Shown here one piece after another: positions 1 through 11,321 of a stretch of DNA of 64,000 nucleotides. The notes below the pieces were generated by a model, which was not told the DNA's origin, searched no databases, and saw nothing but the letters and a program-made list of their open reading frames with translations. The DNA comes from Agelaius tricolor (Eukaryota > Chordata > Aves > Passeriformes > Icteridae): the NCBI GenBank assembly GCA_023055355.1, contig JALJCS010000004.1, forward strand, positions 23,567,244-23,631,243. The letters run 5' to 3'. Every line of letters starts with the position of its first letter. The stretch's first letter is position 1. Position numbers and translations under genes: made by a program.

Positions 1-1089
1 CTCCAAGGGGGGAAGGTTTTTTACCTCTAGCTCAAAATTGCTCTCTCCTTAAAAAAAAATCCATTAAAAAGAAGTGTAAATGGCAAAGACAGAGTAGGGA
101 GAACATGGAGAACATGCACGAGAACATGCAGGAAATAATCAGCTTCCAGTTCAGGCTAGGAATATCTGCAAAGGATATTAAATACAAAGACTGACTACAG
201 TATTTCTTCTCAGGTACAAGAGTTTTCCATTCACAGTACATACAAAGCTTCTGTTTTCCTTACCTGCTGTTGGCTACCATCAGAGAGAATTTTTCCATCA
301 CTATTAATATGTTCTTTTCAACTCATTTTGTTCAGGAAGTAAACCCTCAGAAAAGCCTTGTAGGCTTGATTCTGTCTTAAGAGGAGTGGTCAGCCATTTC
401 ATAGAATGCAGCTCATTTACAACTGGACAATCCTAATTTTTTGGTGCAGGATACATTAAACAACATAGCTTCTCTCCTTATATTCTCACTGTTCTTCTAG
501 ACAAATCTTTAACTCACAAAATTTCCCTCAAGCCAGCAGCACCATCCTCTTCTCAAACATCTTTGGACTCTGATATTCTAGCCCTCTCCTCTATCCCCTG
601 CATTTTCGTGGTCTAAACTCATATTACAGAGCTTCTTCACCAACTCCCAAATACCAAATAGTTTTGTACAGAGTACAAAATGTGCACAATAATACATTAT
701 TACCTGCCTGCCACATGCATTAAATAAACTAATTTCACAGTCTAGGGCTGTCACTGCTGTGAATGACATGTTAAGAGTCATAGTTGTGCCTTTCCAATAA
801 TGCAAGATCACTAGAAGCATAAGTTTATCAGCTCCCTGAGGGTTTTGTCCTTCTAAGGGTTCACAAAACCCACATGGTATATGGAATGCTAGAGCTAAAA
901 ATTGTCAGTCTCTGAGGATAGAGTTAGACCTGGAAGCCCCATGCACATGACAAACCCTGGATACACATCAAAAGCCAGCACCTGTGCCTCAGAAAGGGTA
1001 AGACACTTGTGCAATTTTCACACTGTCCCTCACTCAGAACTCTTTCCAGAAATGCAGTATAGATCCAAGTGTACAAACAGCTGTAAATT
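1..1089. other. Intergenic, unique AT-rich DNA
   Basis: I see no exon, RNA gene or clear repeat here. The open frames are short (under 90 codons), lack recognisable domains, and occur on both strands. The segment ends where the CR1 element begins. Confidence 0.6.
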
Positions 1090-1199
1090 ATAGAATCACT
1101 AGGTTGGAAGAGACCTTGAAGATCATCAAGTCCAATCCATGCCCTAACACCTCAACTAAACCATGGCCCCAGGTGCCACATTCAACCTTTTTTAAATAC

Positions 1200-3830
1200 A
1201 TGACTCCACCACCTCCCTGGGCAGACCATTCCATCACTCTTTCCATAAAAAACTTTTTCCTAATATCCAACTTATATTTCCCTTGGCACAGCTTTAGACT
1301 GTGACCGCTTGTTCTGTTAGTTTCTGCCTGGAGAAAAAGACCAACCCCCACCTGACTACAACGACCTTTCAGGGAGTTGTAGAGAGTGATAAGGGCACCT
1401 CTGAGTCTCCTTTTCTCCAGGCTGAGCTACCCCAGCTCCCTCAGTCATTCCTCACAGGCCTTGTGTTCCAAGCCCCTCACCAGCCTCATTGCTCTCCCCT
1501 GGACGTGCTCAAGCATCTCAAGGTCCTTCCCAAACTGAGGGACCAGAACTGGACACAGCACTCGAGGTGTGGCCTCACCAGTGCTGTACAGGGGAAGAAT
1601 GACCTCCCTGCTCCTGCTGGCCACACTATTCCTGACACAGGCCAGGATGCCCTTGGCCTTCTTGGCCCCCAGGGCACTCTGCTGGCTCATGTCCAGCCGG
1701 CTGTGGACCAGCACCCCTGGGTCCCTTTCTGTCTGGGCACTGTCCAGCCACGCCATCCCCAGCCTGTAACGCTGCAGGGGGCTATTGTGGCCAAAATGCA
1801 GGACTTGGCACTTGGAGTTATTAACCTTCATCTTATTGGACTTAGCCCATCCATCCAACCATTCCAGGTGTCTCTGCAGAGCCCTCCTACCCTCCACAAA
1901 AGATTGACACACAGTCCCAGCTTAGTGTCATCTGCAAATTTACTGATGAAAGACTCAATCCCATCATCCATGTCATCAACAAAAATATTGAACAGAACTG
2001 GCCCCAGCACAGACCCCTGAGGGACACCCCTGTGACTGGCCCCAGCTGGATGCAGCACCATTCACCAGAACTCTCTGGGCCTGGCCATCCAGCCAGTTCC
2101 TAACCCAGCAAGGAGTGCTCCTGTCCAAGCCTGTGTGCTGCCAGCTTTCCCAGGAGTGTGTGTGGGAGACAGTGTCAAAGGCCTTGCTAAGTCCAGGTAC
2201 ACAACATCCACAGCCTTTCCTGCACCCACCAAGGGGGTACCTGGTCATAAAAAAAGTGTGGTCAAACACAACCTTCCCCTCCTAAACTCTAAAACCTAAA
2301 ACAAATGGGCATCACACTGGCCAGTTTCCAGTCATCTGGACCCTCCCCAGGGAGCCAGGGCTGCTGGTAAATGATGGAGAGTGGCTTCACAAGCTCATCT
2401 GCCAGCTCCCTCATCACCCTGGGATGGATCCCATCTGGTCCCATGGATTTATGAACATCCAAGTGGCTCAGCAGTTCTCTGACTGTCTCCTCCTGGATAA
2501 CAGGGGGACCATTCTGCTCCCTGACACCATCTACCAGCCCAGAAGGACAGTTGTCCTGAGGACAACCTGTCTTCTCACTGAAGACTGAGGCAAAGAAGGC
2601 ATTAAGCACTCCTGTCTTCTCCTCATCTGCAATTACTCAGTTCCCTCCCTCATCCAACAGAGAACAAAGTTTGGTTTTAGCTTCCTTTTGCCATTAATAC
2701 ATTTGTAAAAATGTTTTTTATTATCCTTTACAAAAGTTGCCAAATTAAGTTCTAGCTTTGGCCTCTCTATTTTTCTCCTACCTAGCAACCCCCTTAAATG
2801 CTTCCTGAGAGACCTGATCTTTCTTCCAAAGATGATACATCCTCTTTTTATTCCTTAGTTCCTTTGAAAACTTGCCATCCAGGCTTGACACTTGCCTCAT
2901 CATTCAGCACACAGGGATTGTCTGCTCCTGTGCCCTCAAGATTTCTGTTTTGAAGCACACCCACCTTTCCTGGACTCCTTTGTTTTTAAGGGCTGCTTCC
3001 CAAGGAACTCTCTGAGCAAGTCTTCTAAATAGGCCAAAGTCTGCCCTCCAAAAGTCCAATGTTAAGGTCTTATTGATGTTCCTCCTGATTTCACCAAACA
3101 TTGAGAGCTCTATAATTTCATGATCACTATGCCCCAAGCAGCCTCCAACCACCACATTTCTCACCAGCCCATCTCTATTTGCAAGTAACAGGTCTAACAT
3201 AGCCCCTCCCCTGGTGGGCTCACTCACCAGCTGTGACAAAAAGTTGTCCTTCACACTCTAAGAACTTGCTGGACTGCCTCTTTTCTGCTGTCTTAAGTTC
3301 CCAGCAGGTGTCTGGTAGTCACCTTGTAATCACCTACAAGAACAAGCGCTGGTGATCTTGAAAAATCCTTCATGTGCTTCTAGTTATCCACCTCTTCTTC
3401 CTGGTTGGGTGGACGATAACAGACTCCCAGTAGGATGCCAGCCTTGTTGGCCTTCCCCTTAATTCTCACCCATAGGCACTCAGTCTCATTGTCATTAGTT
3501 TCAATGCCCATGCCATCGAGAGCCTCCCTAATATAAAGGGCCACCTCTCCACCTCTTCTCCTTTCCTGTCTCTTCTGAAGATCTTGCAGCCACCAGTGCA
3601 ATGTTCCGGCCATGTGAGTCATCCCATCACGTTTCTGTGATGGTGACTACATCAGAGCTTTGCTGTTTCACCATGGCCTCCAGCTCTTCTTGCTTGTTGC
3701 CCATGCTGTGTGCATTAGTGCACATGCCCCTCAGCTGGGCTGCTGATCCCACCCCTACCTCTGGCTTACCACCCTTGGGCCTGCTTCCAGACAGCCCAAC
3801 TGCCTGCCCTTCCCCCTTCAAACCTAGTTT
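1200..3830 (-). pseudogene. CR1 ORF2 remnant: endonuclease and reverse transcriptase
   Basis: ORF2 of CR1 codes for an apurinic-type endonuclease followed by a reverse transcriptase that copies the element RNA at the nicked target. Endonuclease pieces are at about 3380-3821, with VTITET then an in-frame TGA before WDDSH, and GGEVALYIRE and GVCYRPPNQ further on. The transcriptase follows at about 1440-2610: an N-terminal piece with FFASVFSEKTG and KSMGPDGIHPRV, a middle piece with SKAFDTVSH, and the catalytic FADD motif at 1926-1937, which is intact. The VYLD part of the first catalytic motif and the SKAFDTVSH part lie in different frames near 2190, so a frameshift cuts the core. The C-terminal tail resumes at about 1200-1350 in another frame. 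The coding function is lost. The order and motifs leave little doubt about identity. Confidence 0.88.
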
Positions 3831-3849
3831 AAAGCCCTCTCAATGAGCT

Positions 3850-4790
3850 CTGCTAGTTCATGAGCTAAAATCCTTCTGCCCTTAACAGAGGGATGGAGTC
3901 CATACAGTTCCAGCAGGCCAGGTGCCGTGAAAGTTGCCCCATGATCAAATAACCCAAAATCTTGCTGATGGCACTAACCCTTGAGCCACTTGTCAATAAT
4001 GTGGGCTCTCCTATTCCTTTCATAATTTTTCTCTGCCACCAAAGGGACTGAGCAGAACACCACCTGCGCTCCTGCTCTATCAACCACTTGACCCAGTGCC
4101 CTAAAGTCCCTTTTAATTTCCCTGGTGCTCTTCTTTTCAATTTCTTCACTGCCAGCCTGGAATACCAGTAGTGGGTAATAATCAGAGGGTTGAATCAGCC
4201 GAGGGGGTCTCTCAGTAATATCCCATAGCCAGACCCCACGGAGGCAGCAGACCTCCCTGTGGTATGGGTCCGACATATGGGGACTCTGTTCCCCTCAGAA
4301 GTGAGTTAGTCACCCACTATGACTACCCTTCTTTTCTTTTTAATGTTAGAGGTGGTGATCTATCTTACAGACAAAGTGTAATTGGGAGGCTCATTGGGCA
4401 GATCATCTTCTTCCTACGTCCTCTGTCTGACCCTCTAGATCCAGGGCCTCATACCTGTTCTAAAGCGGCACCTGGGTAGGTGATGCAGGTCAGGAAGAAC
4501 TTTTATTAGCTCCCTGAGCAGGGACCCATTTCCATTCCCCTCCATCAGCTGGTGCCCTCCTATCGCCTGGCAGTGGGAGGCATGGGAGTCCTCCAGCTCC
4601 TGGTGGGCCTCCCTCAAGGATGGAAGGGCAGAACTCCACCAATATATTTCCCTTTCACTTTCCCTAAGACTCCTTAGTCTTTCAACCTCCTACCTAAGCT
4701 CAGGCACCAGCAAAAGGGCAAAAGGAGATAATTCACCTTCTGCAATGTCCCCTGGTACCACTGATAAGCTCACAAACTCTGCACAGGAAG
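3850..4790 (-). pseudogene. CR1 ORF1 remnant with esterase-like region
   Basis: The open piece at 3974-4276 reads PLLVFQAGSEEIEKKSTREI followed by a segment containing FRALGQVVDRAGAQVVFCSV. This matches the SGNH-esterase-like region that avian CR1 ORF1 proteins carry, as I remember it. The piece at 3865-4149 contains LIMGQLSRHLACWNCMDSIP, a degraded C-terminal end. The region from 4435 to about 4750 gives charged, leucine-rich sequence in the position where ORF1 has a coiled coil. ORF1 proteins bind element RNA. The role of the esterase region is unsettled. Several frame changes make this a pseudogene. It lies just upstream of ORF2 in element orientation, as expected. Confidence 0.75.
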
Positions 4791-4885
4791 GGGTCTGGAC
4801 AGATGCATCCTTTTTGGAGGGTTCTACTTGGCTACGTACACTTTTTACTAACTGCAGTTTTTGACCATGTAAAAACCATTACTAA

Positions 4886-4940
4886 CAAAAAAAAAACCAA
4901 AACCAACCAACCAACCAACAAAAACAGAACAAACAACAAA
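4886..4940. repeat. A-rich CCAA/CAAC simple repeat
   Basis: A run of A's is followed by four or five CCAA units and further CAA/AAC units. It lies within the presumed 5' region of the CR1 element. Confidence 0.85.
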
Positions 4941-5095
4941 CTAAAAAGCCCATTAGCAGGGGGAAACCTGCAACCTTGTCTGCTTACCCTGCTGCGCTAA
5001 ATCCCACAAAACTGTCGTGCCACGCCCATTTGCCCACTCCTGTTCGCCGCACTCCCTAGAGCCCTCCCTTAATCACCCTGCCACTTGCTGGAGGA

Positions 5096-6273
5096 AAACA
5101 ACTATTATAACATACTTGGAGAAGATTTATGAAAGTTCCACAGATTATTTTTGTGTAAAGTTTTCAGAATTTCATTCTTCTGTACTCCTATCTTCTGACC
5201 TCTTTGGAGCCAAAAACCAGAACTCAGTTTTCCACACATGGTCCTGTCAGCACAAGCAGCCTGGGTTTTTTGCCTGTGTAACTCTGGACTTGGCCAACAT
5301 GGAAAGATGTCACTTTGGACTGGCAAAAACCAGTTGGATATCTTTGAAACTGATATCGTTTTTTCCTAAGGTTAGGCATGAATTTCCTTTAACTCTGTAC
5401 GTTAAAGCTGGTTGGTATATAAAGGGCTATGAAATTACCTGTCTTTTTTGCTATAAAGAGATTTTTCCATTCTTTTCATGTGTTTCCTTCCCTAGGTCTG
5501 ACAAAATCAGACTATCTTCAGAAGTGACATCTTGTTTTCCTAGCTGGAACAGGTTTTGCTGGCTCCCAGAACTAGCAGGTAAAATAAATTTCCAAGTGAT
5601 ACAGGCTGTTTATTGCAAGCACAAGAGGCTACTTGCAGGTGAATATTGGTTCTTGATAGTACCATGAACCCTGCTGTAATCCGTCTCTCAGAGAAGACTT
5701 CAAATTCTAGAGAACATTGTGGTGTCTGCTTAATGGCAACTTAGCAGACAGAACTGATAACTGAATGTAGATTACTGAAAACCAGTTCAGATCACAAAAA
5801 TGGTATGTGTTAGAATCTGAAAATGTCATAAAATCCCATTAAAACATCATGCTTTCATAATTCATAATTGTGAGACCTGCTGGTATACTTTTCTTTTGAT
5901 TCACTTATTTGACAGAGGTTACAGAAATACTTATCACAAAAACTAAATAATACAGGTGGCTAGGAGAATATGTACAGAAATCTACAAACTTTGTGGTACT
6001 TTTTTTCATTGTTTTGATTTTATCTCAGCATTTTCAGACTTTTAGACAAAACAACAAAAATAAAATAGAAAAAAGTTGAAAAACACTTCCATCTCCTACT
6101 GGATTCCAAGACAGGCAATAACTGATTTTTTGTTTGTTTGTTGTTATAAAGAATGATATTTTCTGAGCTCATTCCAGTTAGGAGTGGAGGAGAAAGGATA
6201 TATAATGTCCATATCATAAAAAAAACCACAGTAGATGATGACTGTAAACTTTTGGGAACACCACCATTTTTTC
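5096..6273. other. Intergenic DNA with one long unassigned open frame
   Basis: No recognised gene or repeat. A 216-codon plus-strand open frame runs 5017-5667. It starts inside the presumed CR1 5' region and continues into flanking DNA. Its translation has no motif I recognise, and its composition (F, S, C and K rich) resembles translated AT-rich noncoding DNA. I treat it as chance. Confidence 0.55.
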
Positions 6274-7019
6274 TGTGCTTGCCTCCTATTTTAATAGTGG
6301 GAGGGGCTACAGGGTTCTTCTATGAGAAGCTGCCAGAAGCTTCTCCCACTTTGGTCAGAGCCAAAGCCAGATGGCTCCAGGATGGACCTGCAGCTGGCCA
6401 AGGCTGAGGCCAAGCCCATCAGTGACAGAGGTAGTACCTCTGGAAGAACATATTTGAGAGAGGGGGGAAAAACTTGCTGTGCAGCAATAGTCAAAAGAGT
6501 GAAAATATGTTAAAGGAACAACTGTGTAGACACTCAGCTCAGTGCAGAAGGAGAGGCTGGAGGTACTATAGGTGCTAGAGCTGAGATTCCCCTGCAGCTA
6601 TGGAGCAGTCTGTGGAGGTCCATGGGGTACGCAGATCCACTTGCAACTCCTGGAGAATGCCACACAGGAGCAGATGAGGGAGCAGCAGAGACAATGTGTG
6701 ATGAACTGACCATAACCACTGTTCTCTGTACCCCTGTGCTGCCAGAAGGAAGGAGGTGAAGGATTCAGGAGTGAAGTTGAGCCGAAGAAAAAGGGAGGCA
6801 TGGGGAAAAGGTGTTTTATTTCTCGTTACCCTACTCTCACTTGATTGATAATAAATTCTTTTTTTTTCCCACATTTGTTTTGCCCATGACAGTAATTGCT
6901 GAGTGATCTCTCCCTATTCTTACCCTGATCCATGAGCCTTTTGTTGTATTTTCTCTCCCCTGCCGAGTGGAGGAAGGGGCAGATAGAGCCATTTTGGTGT
7001 GCACCTGTTGTGCACCACA
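6274..7019 (+). mobile_element. Avian ERV LTR, ERVL-like
   Basis: The sequence follows the layout of a long avian LTR I recognise: the segment from about 6300 (GAAGCTGCCAGAAGCTTC), a weak TATA-like CATATTTGAGAG near 6448, TGTGATGAACTGACC near 6697, AATAAA at 6850-6855, and a U5-like end running to CACCACA at 7019. The left edge at TGTG (6274) is a guess, because a matching target duplication is not visible beside it. No retroviral coding sequence flanks it, so it is probably a solo LTR left by recombination. The family name is from memory. Confidence 0.72.
6850..6855 (+). terminator. LTR polyadenylation signal AATAAA
   Basis: AATAAA followed by a T-rich stretch, inside the LTR. It marks the R-region side of the element and fixes its orientation as plus. 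Confidence 0.6.
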
Positions 7020-7717
7020 CTTTGCTGGCTCTGATAGCTGACTTCCTGTATCTTGTTTTTCAGTAGTTAGCACAAAAATGTCACACCAAATGTGCCAGGG
7101 GATTTGGATGTTCCCACGGCATATTTTTGCCCTGCTGTGCCCCACATGCCAGATCAGCATTGCCTAGGTAGTCATTAGGTTGCATGTCCATTCCAGGCTA
7201 CCTGAATTTACCAGATTATTTGCTAATGGACCTAGGACATCCTCCTCTGAGCAGAGCCTTGATTTTGGAGTTCCACAACTCCATTCTAATTCCCAGTTTT
7301 AGGATTATTACTATGTCTGGTAAAAAGCAGAGGTATCGGTATGTATCCTCTTTCAGACAAACTGATAGCCAGCACCTAGCGTGAGGAAAATCATGTATGT
7401 CCTATTACAAGATTTGTGATAGCACTTCTTAAGCAAATTGTACCTTCATGAAATTAACTTATTACTAGCAATAATTTAGATCTGTTTGCAGTTCTGTGAA
7501 TAGAGAAGAGTGAAAGCACAGATTTCAAGAAAGAATTGAAATCCAAGCCAAAAACTTATATAAAACCTGTACTATTCTCTCACCCTTGTGCAAGATTCCT
7601 CTAAGGCAATGTCAAGGTTCATTAAGGAGACAGTGGAAGAAACTTGTCATGACAAGTTATTTTGCCCACAATTAACTTGCGCAGGGAGCTGTGTTTGACT
7701 TTGGCTGTGCTAATTCC
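7020..7717. other. Intergenic, nothing recognised
   Basis: Unique AT-rich sequence between an LTR and a CR1 3' end. Short open frames only. Confidence 0.6.
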
Positions 7718-7866
7718 CAGAGAGGTCATGGGTTCCCCATCCCTGGAGGTGTTCAAGACCAGGCTGAATGGGGTTCTGAGCAGCCTGGTCTAGTGGAAGA
7801 TGTCCCTGACTGTGGAGCTTGATGATCTTTAAGGTCCCTTCCAACCATAATCATGATTCTATCATC
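7718..7866 (+). mobile_element. CR1 3' end fragment
   Basis: A 5'-truncated CR1 of about 150 bp. It reads GGTTCCCCATCCCTGGAGGT, then CAAGACCAGGCTGAATGGGG, and ends with AAGGTCCCTTCCAACC plus a degenerate ATTCTAT tail. This is the classic CR1 3' region in plus orientation. Only non-coding or terminal ORF2 sequence remains. Confidence 0.92.
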
Positions 7867-7980
7867 CAATGAATTTGCAGTTATCAATCTGCTGCTCCCA
7901 CCTAGTGTGCTTCTGTAAGGTTATTTAATGTCGTGAGCATAAACACACTGGTGCTTCCACATCTGGAAGGTGTTTATAAA

Positions 7981-8031
7981 AGGATACATCTTTCTATTAG
8001 GTTTTAAAAAAGGAAACATCTTTCTATTAGG
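7981..8031. repeat. 30-bp tandem duplication
   Basis: GGATACATCTTTCTATTAGG recurs 30 bp later with one change (GGAAACATC...). Only two copies are present, so this is a local slippage duplication. Confidence 0.8.
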
Positions 8032-8947
8032 TATGCACTTCCTAGCTGAACACATATTTGCCATCTTATGGTGTGATCTTGTTTCCAGCAAAGGTAACAG
8101 TCTTTCCATTTCAGTGGTAGGCAGAACTGAATTTTAATTATCTTTCTATGGAAAAGAAAACACTTGGGGCTAGTGAGTAATAGGAGTACCTCATACTTCT
8201 GTGTGCCCTAGAAATGCTGCTACAGTAAATTGCCACAATTTGTGTTTCCCCATGGTAAAACTCTGCAGCGCAAAGTAGTTTTCTTTGCTTGGTGACACTG
8301 TGCGCCTTTAGGGTCTGGACACAACTCAGAGATAAGCATGTAATTAAAAAAGTACTACAGATAAGAAACAATAGGCCAGCAAACAATCCCATTAAAAGAC
8401 TGGTAATACATTCTGGAAGCTAAGCTTTTAGTCATAAATGTGCTTACTTTAGCTGAATAACTATTTATAATACATCATTTTGGTAAAAAGAGGGAATGCT
8501 TAATTTGCACTAGAGTTGCACTTCTCAGTCTGTGCAAGAAAAAATTAGTGATTAACATTTTAAGGGGCACAAACACACACAGAGGACATACCAGACTTGA
8601 GAAATAAATGGATTATGCCAGTATGTAGTATTTATCACCTTTAAAAAGAAACATATATTCTAGGAAAACAAAAAATCAGTAATATCTTTTTCCTAGTATA
8701 TATTTCTCCTGTGCAGAGTTGAAGACAAAAAAGGAGCCCTCAAGTATATCTCTGTTCTCACCAGATACCATATTGTGATAAAAATTTAGAAATCAAGTCC
8801 TGATGGAGGGAACAGCTGGCAAAGAGTAACTGTCTAATCAGGAATTATGTTCTGCAGAGACTCCTTGAGAAAGAAAAGCAGGACTTGATCCAATATTTCC
8901 CATCATGAACTTGCTGGTAAATCAACAAGTTACTGAATGGCTGGTTT

Positions 8948-8989
8948 CTTTTTTTTGTTTTGTTTTGTTTTGTTTTTTTTTTGTTTTTG
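8948..8989. repeat. T-rich (TTTTG)n simple repeat
   Basis: Uninterrupted T and TTTTG units. It could be the A-tail of an old minus-strand insertion, but no element body is recognisable next to it. Confidence 0.85.
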
Positions 8990-9755
8990 CTGAATTCAGT
9001 CCCACAGCTCCAAGAACTTTCAAGGAGAATTCAATCCTAAAAATGCATAGGGACAAACTTCCTCATGTCCTCATGTAGGCTGTGAATAGCCCTATTAAGT
9101 CAGTGGGACCAACACACAAGTGCCTTAGATAGTATTATTTACTTTTCATCATATGACTGGAGTCTTACATAACTTCATAAGGAAAACATGCAATCTGTCA
9201 CCAAAAGTCCTTTCTGGTTATATACACAGTCCCTTTGCTTGCAGCAATGTTTTATCAGTGTTGTACAACTGTCCTTATACACTGCTTTAATAATTAAGTA
9301 TGTTGTGCACCAGATTGAGAAAATACTCATTAAAAGTGTCTACTAGTATTATATCCAAATCTGAAAAACAGATCTGAATTTACATTCCCTTTGTGTTAGT
9401 TTCTTGCACAGCATCTAACAAATAGATCTAGCTGTATTCTCCCTTATATTTTATCTTGGTGTAACTCAGCTAATTTAATTAGTTAATGGAATGTCTCTTA
9501 GTATGCGTGTAGTGTTAAATATTCATTTTTCCTCAGAGGTACAGAATGAGTTTGAACAAGAGACCAGACCCACTGAAACAGTAAGCCCCAGAGACATATA
9601 GGACAACACGTGCAAAAACATACCAATTTCTAGTTCCTGCTAGGTCACTGAATCTCAGTGTCTTCAGTTAAAGTTGATCACTTAAACACTTCTGTGTTTT
9701 GGTGCCGCATCAGATGCAAGAACACAAAGAAAACTTTCACTATGGTCAGCTAAGC

Positions 9756-9793
9756 TGTCTTAGCCCAGTGCCTGTAAAACCTGTTCCAGTAGC
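9756..9793 (+). repeat. Dispersed direct repeat, copy 1
   Basis: This 38-bp stretch beginning TGTCTTAGCCCAGTGCCTGT matches 11284-11321 at most positions, with the two copies about 1.5 kb apart in the same orientation. The downstream sequences also share loose similarity (both end near a CTAC). It may be an unclassified old dispersed repeat or a short segmental duplication. Confidence 0.65.
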
Positions 9794-9838
9794 AGTATAT
9801 GCTACTGGAGTATATGCTACTGCAATATATGCTTGCCT
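9794..9838 (+). repeat. Three-copy 15-bp tandem repeat
   Basis: AGTATATGCTACTGG, AGTATATGCTACTGC and a diverged third copy follow head to tail. The first copy also forms a hairpin with the preceding CCAGTAGC (8-bp stem, 7-base loop, 9786-9808). Confidence 0.8.
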
Positions 9839-11283
9839 ACACCCAAAGACTTCTGTGTGTGTGTGTATCCATCTATCTGTCTCTGTATGTGTGCATAAAT
9901 ATATACATATGCAGAAGTGTCAAAATACGGCTTGATGTGCCTACCTCTTATTTTCACAATCTTCACCTATGATATTCCATGTGCTTGAGACACAGGACTG
10001 ACATGGATAGAAGACAGTAAGGTTTAATTTCTAAAAAGTTACCTCTGTGATTAATATTGCATCCAAAATGATAAAATTTTGCATGGTTCCTCTATCTAGT
10101 GAAGTTATTGGCAGGACTATCCACAGAGTACCATATTTTAAGAAAATAGCGCACTGAATTTGCAGTGAACTTACTCAAAACCCGTAGAGATAAGCCCTGC
10201 TCCCAGACATCTACCATCCTTCCAGCCTTTACATAGTATGCCATGAGATACTGCAGGTGCTTTAAATACATTCTGCATTATCATCACCCCCTTGACCTCC
10301 CTAAAAAAGGAAAGGAAAAGGAAAAAATAAAACAGCTGTCATTAACTTATGGTTGACTGTGAATTTGAACCAAAATGTTGAAACGATAAGGTGCTTCTGG
10401 ATGTCTGTGGTATATATGACAGAAGTTTGACAGGCAACCCCTACAACAAGTGTCAGGCCCCCAAAGCAGTGAAGCAGAAAATGAAAGTGCTCCCAAACAT
10501 GTTTAAAATTATTCATCTCACTGTTTCGCTTTGAAACAAGGAACAAAAATGGAAGCATTCCTATTCCCTATTGAAAGTAATCACAGTTTTATATCCTGCA
10601 GTATTTACATAGGGAGAGCTGTTTATTTAGAATCCTTGGTGATAAGGACACGGCAAGCTCATAACTTATTATATATTCTCTTTTCATTTTGTCTTTTTTG
10701 GGGCTAGAATTATGTATATTTTATGATAACCCAAAATGACTTATACATAAAAAATACAGACTTTAAAGATAAAAAGGATTAGTAGCAGGTAATGCATTTT
10801 CCATCAGTGGCTATAGGGCTCTCAGTTCCAGAATGTACAGGCTGCATACAAATGAATTGATAAAAGTCTGAGGCTGCGGATGGGTAGAAAGGCTCATGCT
10901 TTGCTGGAGATGATTCTTAAAGTTACAATAAATCAGACAGACAGTGTCGGCCTTTGAGGATAAACCTGTGATGGCTTGTTGTGCCTCTTTGAATCGCCTC
11001 AGAGGCCCAGGGACTAAAAAGTGCCTAGATGTCACATTAAATCTACCAGGAGGATGGAGCACTTCAAAGAGGAATGCAATCAGATCTGATGGAAAATACA
11101 TTTTCTGAAAGCTACTGACAAAAAAGTAATCTTTGATGTGGATGTTGAATAACAATTGATATTGTCTTTCCTGACATTTTTCATTATTGCTGTCTTATAC
11201 AGCCTACTTCATGTATTAAAGCAATATTAACTGTTTGACAGGGACAAATCCTCAAACTATCACATAAGCAATTGTTTCTGAAT
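9839..11283. other. Intergenic, nothing recognised
   Basis: Contains a short GT run near 9852. No exon, RNA gene or assignable repeat. Confidence 0.55.
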
Positions 11284-11321
11284 TGTCTTAGCCCACTGCC
11301 TGTAAAAGCTGTCCCAATAAC
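11284..11321 (+). repeat. Dispersed direct repeat, copy 2
   Basis: TGTCTTAGCCCACTGCCTGT and the following 18 bases match copy 1 at 9756 with a handful of substitutions. This copy lacks the 15-bp tandem units seen in copy 1. Confidence 0.65.

Larger units (their letters stand above)
1090..5095 (-). mobile_element. Near-full-length degenerate CR1 LINE
   Basis: This is a chicken-repeat-1 (CR1) non-LTR retrotransposon read from right to left. The 3' end at about 1090 shows the CR1 tail in reverse complement (GGTTGGAAGAGACCTTGAAG). Upstream in element order come remains of ORF2 (reverse transcriptase and endonuclease), then ORF1 with an esterase-like region and a coiled-coil-like start, and then a stretch at 4800-5095 that I read as the 5' untranslated region. 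About 4 kb is present, close to the roughly 4.5 kb of a complete element, whereas most genomic CR1 copies are 5'-truncated to a few hundred bases. Frames are broken by shifts and stops, so it cannot move by itself. The CR1 identity from 1090 to 4800 is firm. The 5' edge is less certain, because a CCAA-rich simple repeat at 4886-4940 sits inside it. Confidence 0.9.
7867..9755. other. Intergenic with small local repeats
   Basis: Holds a 30-bp-period tandem duplication at 7981-8031 and a T/TTTTG simple repeat at 8948-8989. A short phrase near 9085-9115 resembles old amniote repeats but is too short to assign. No gene seen. Confidence 0.55.
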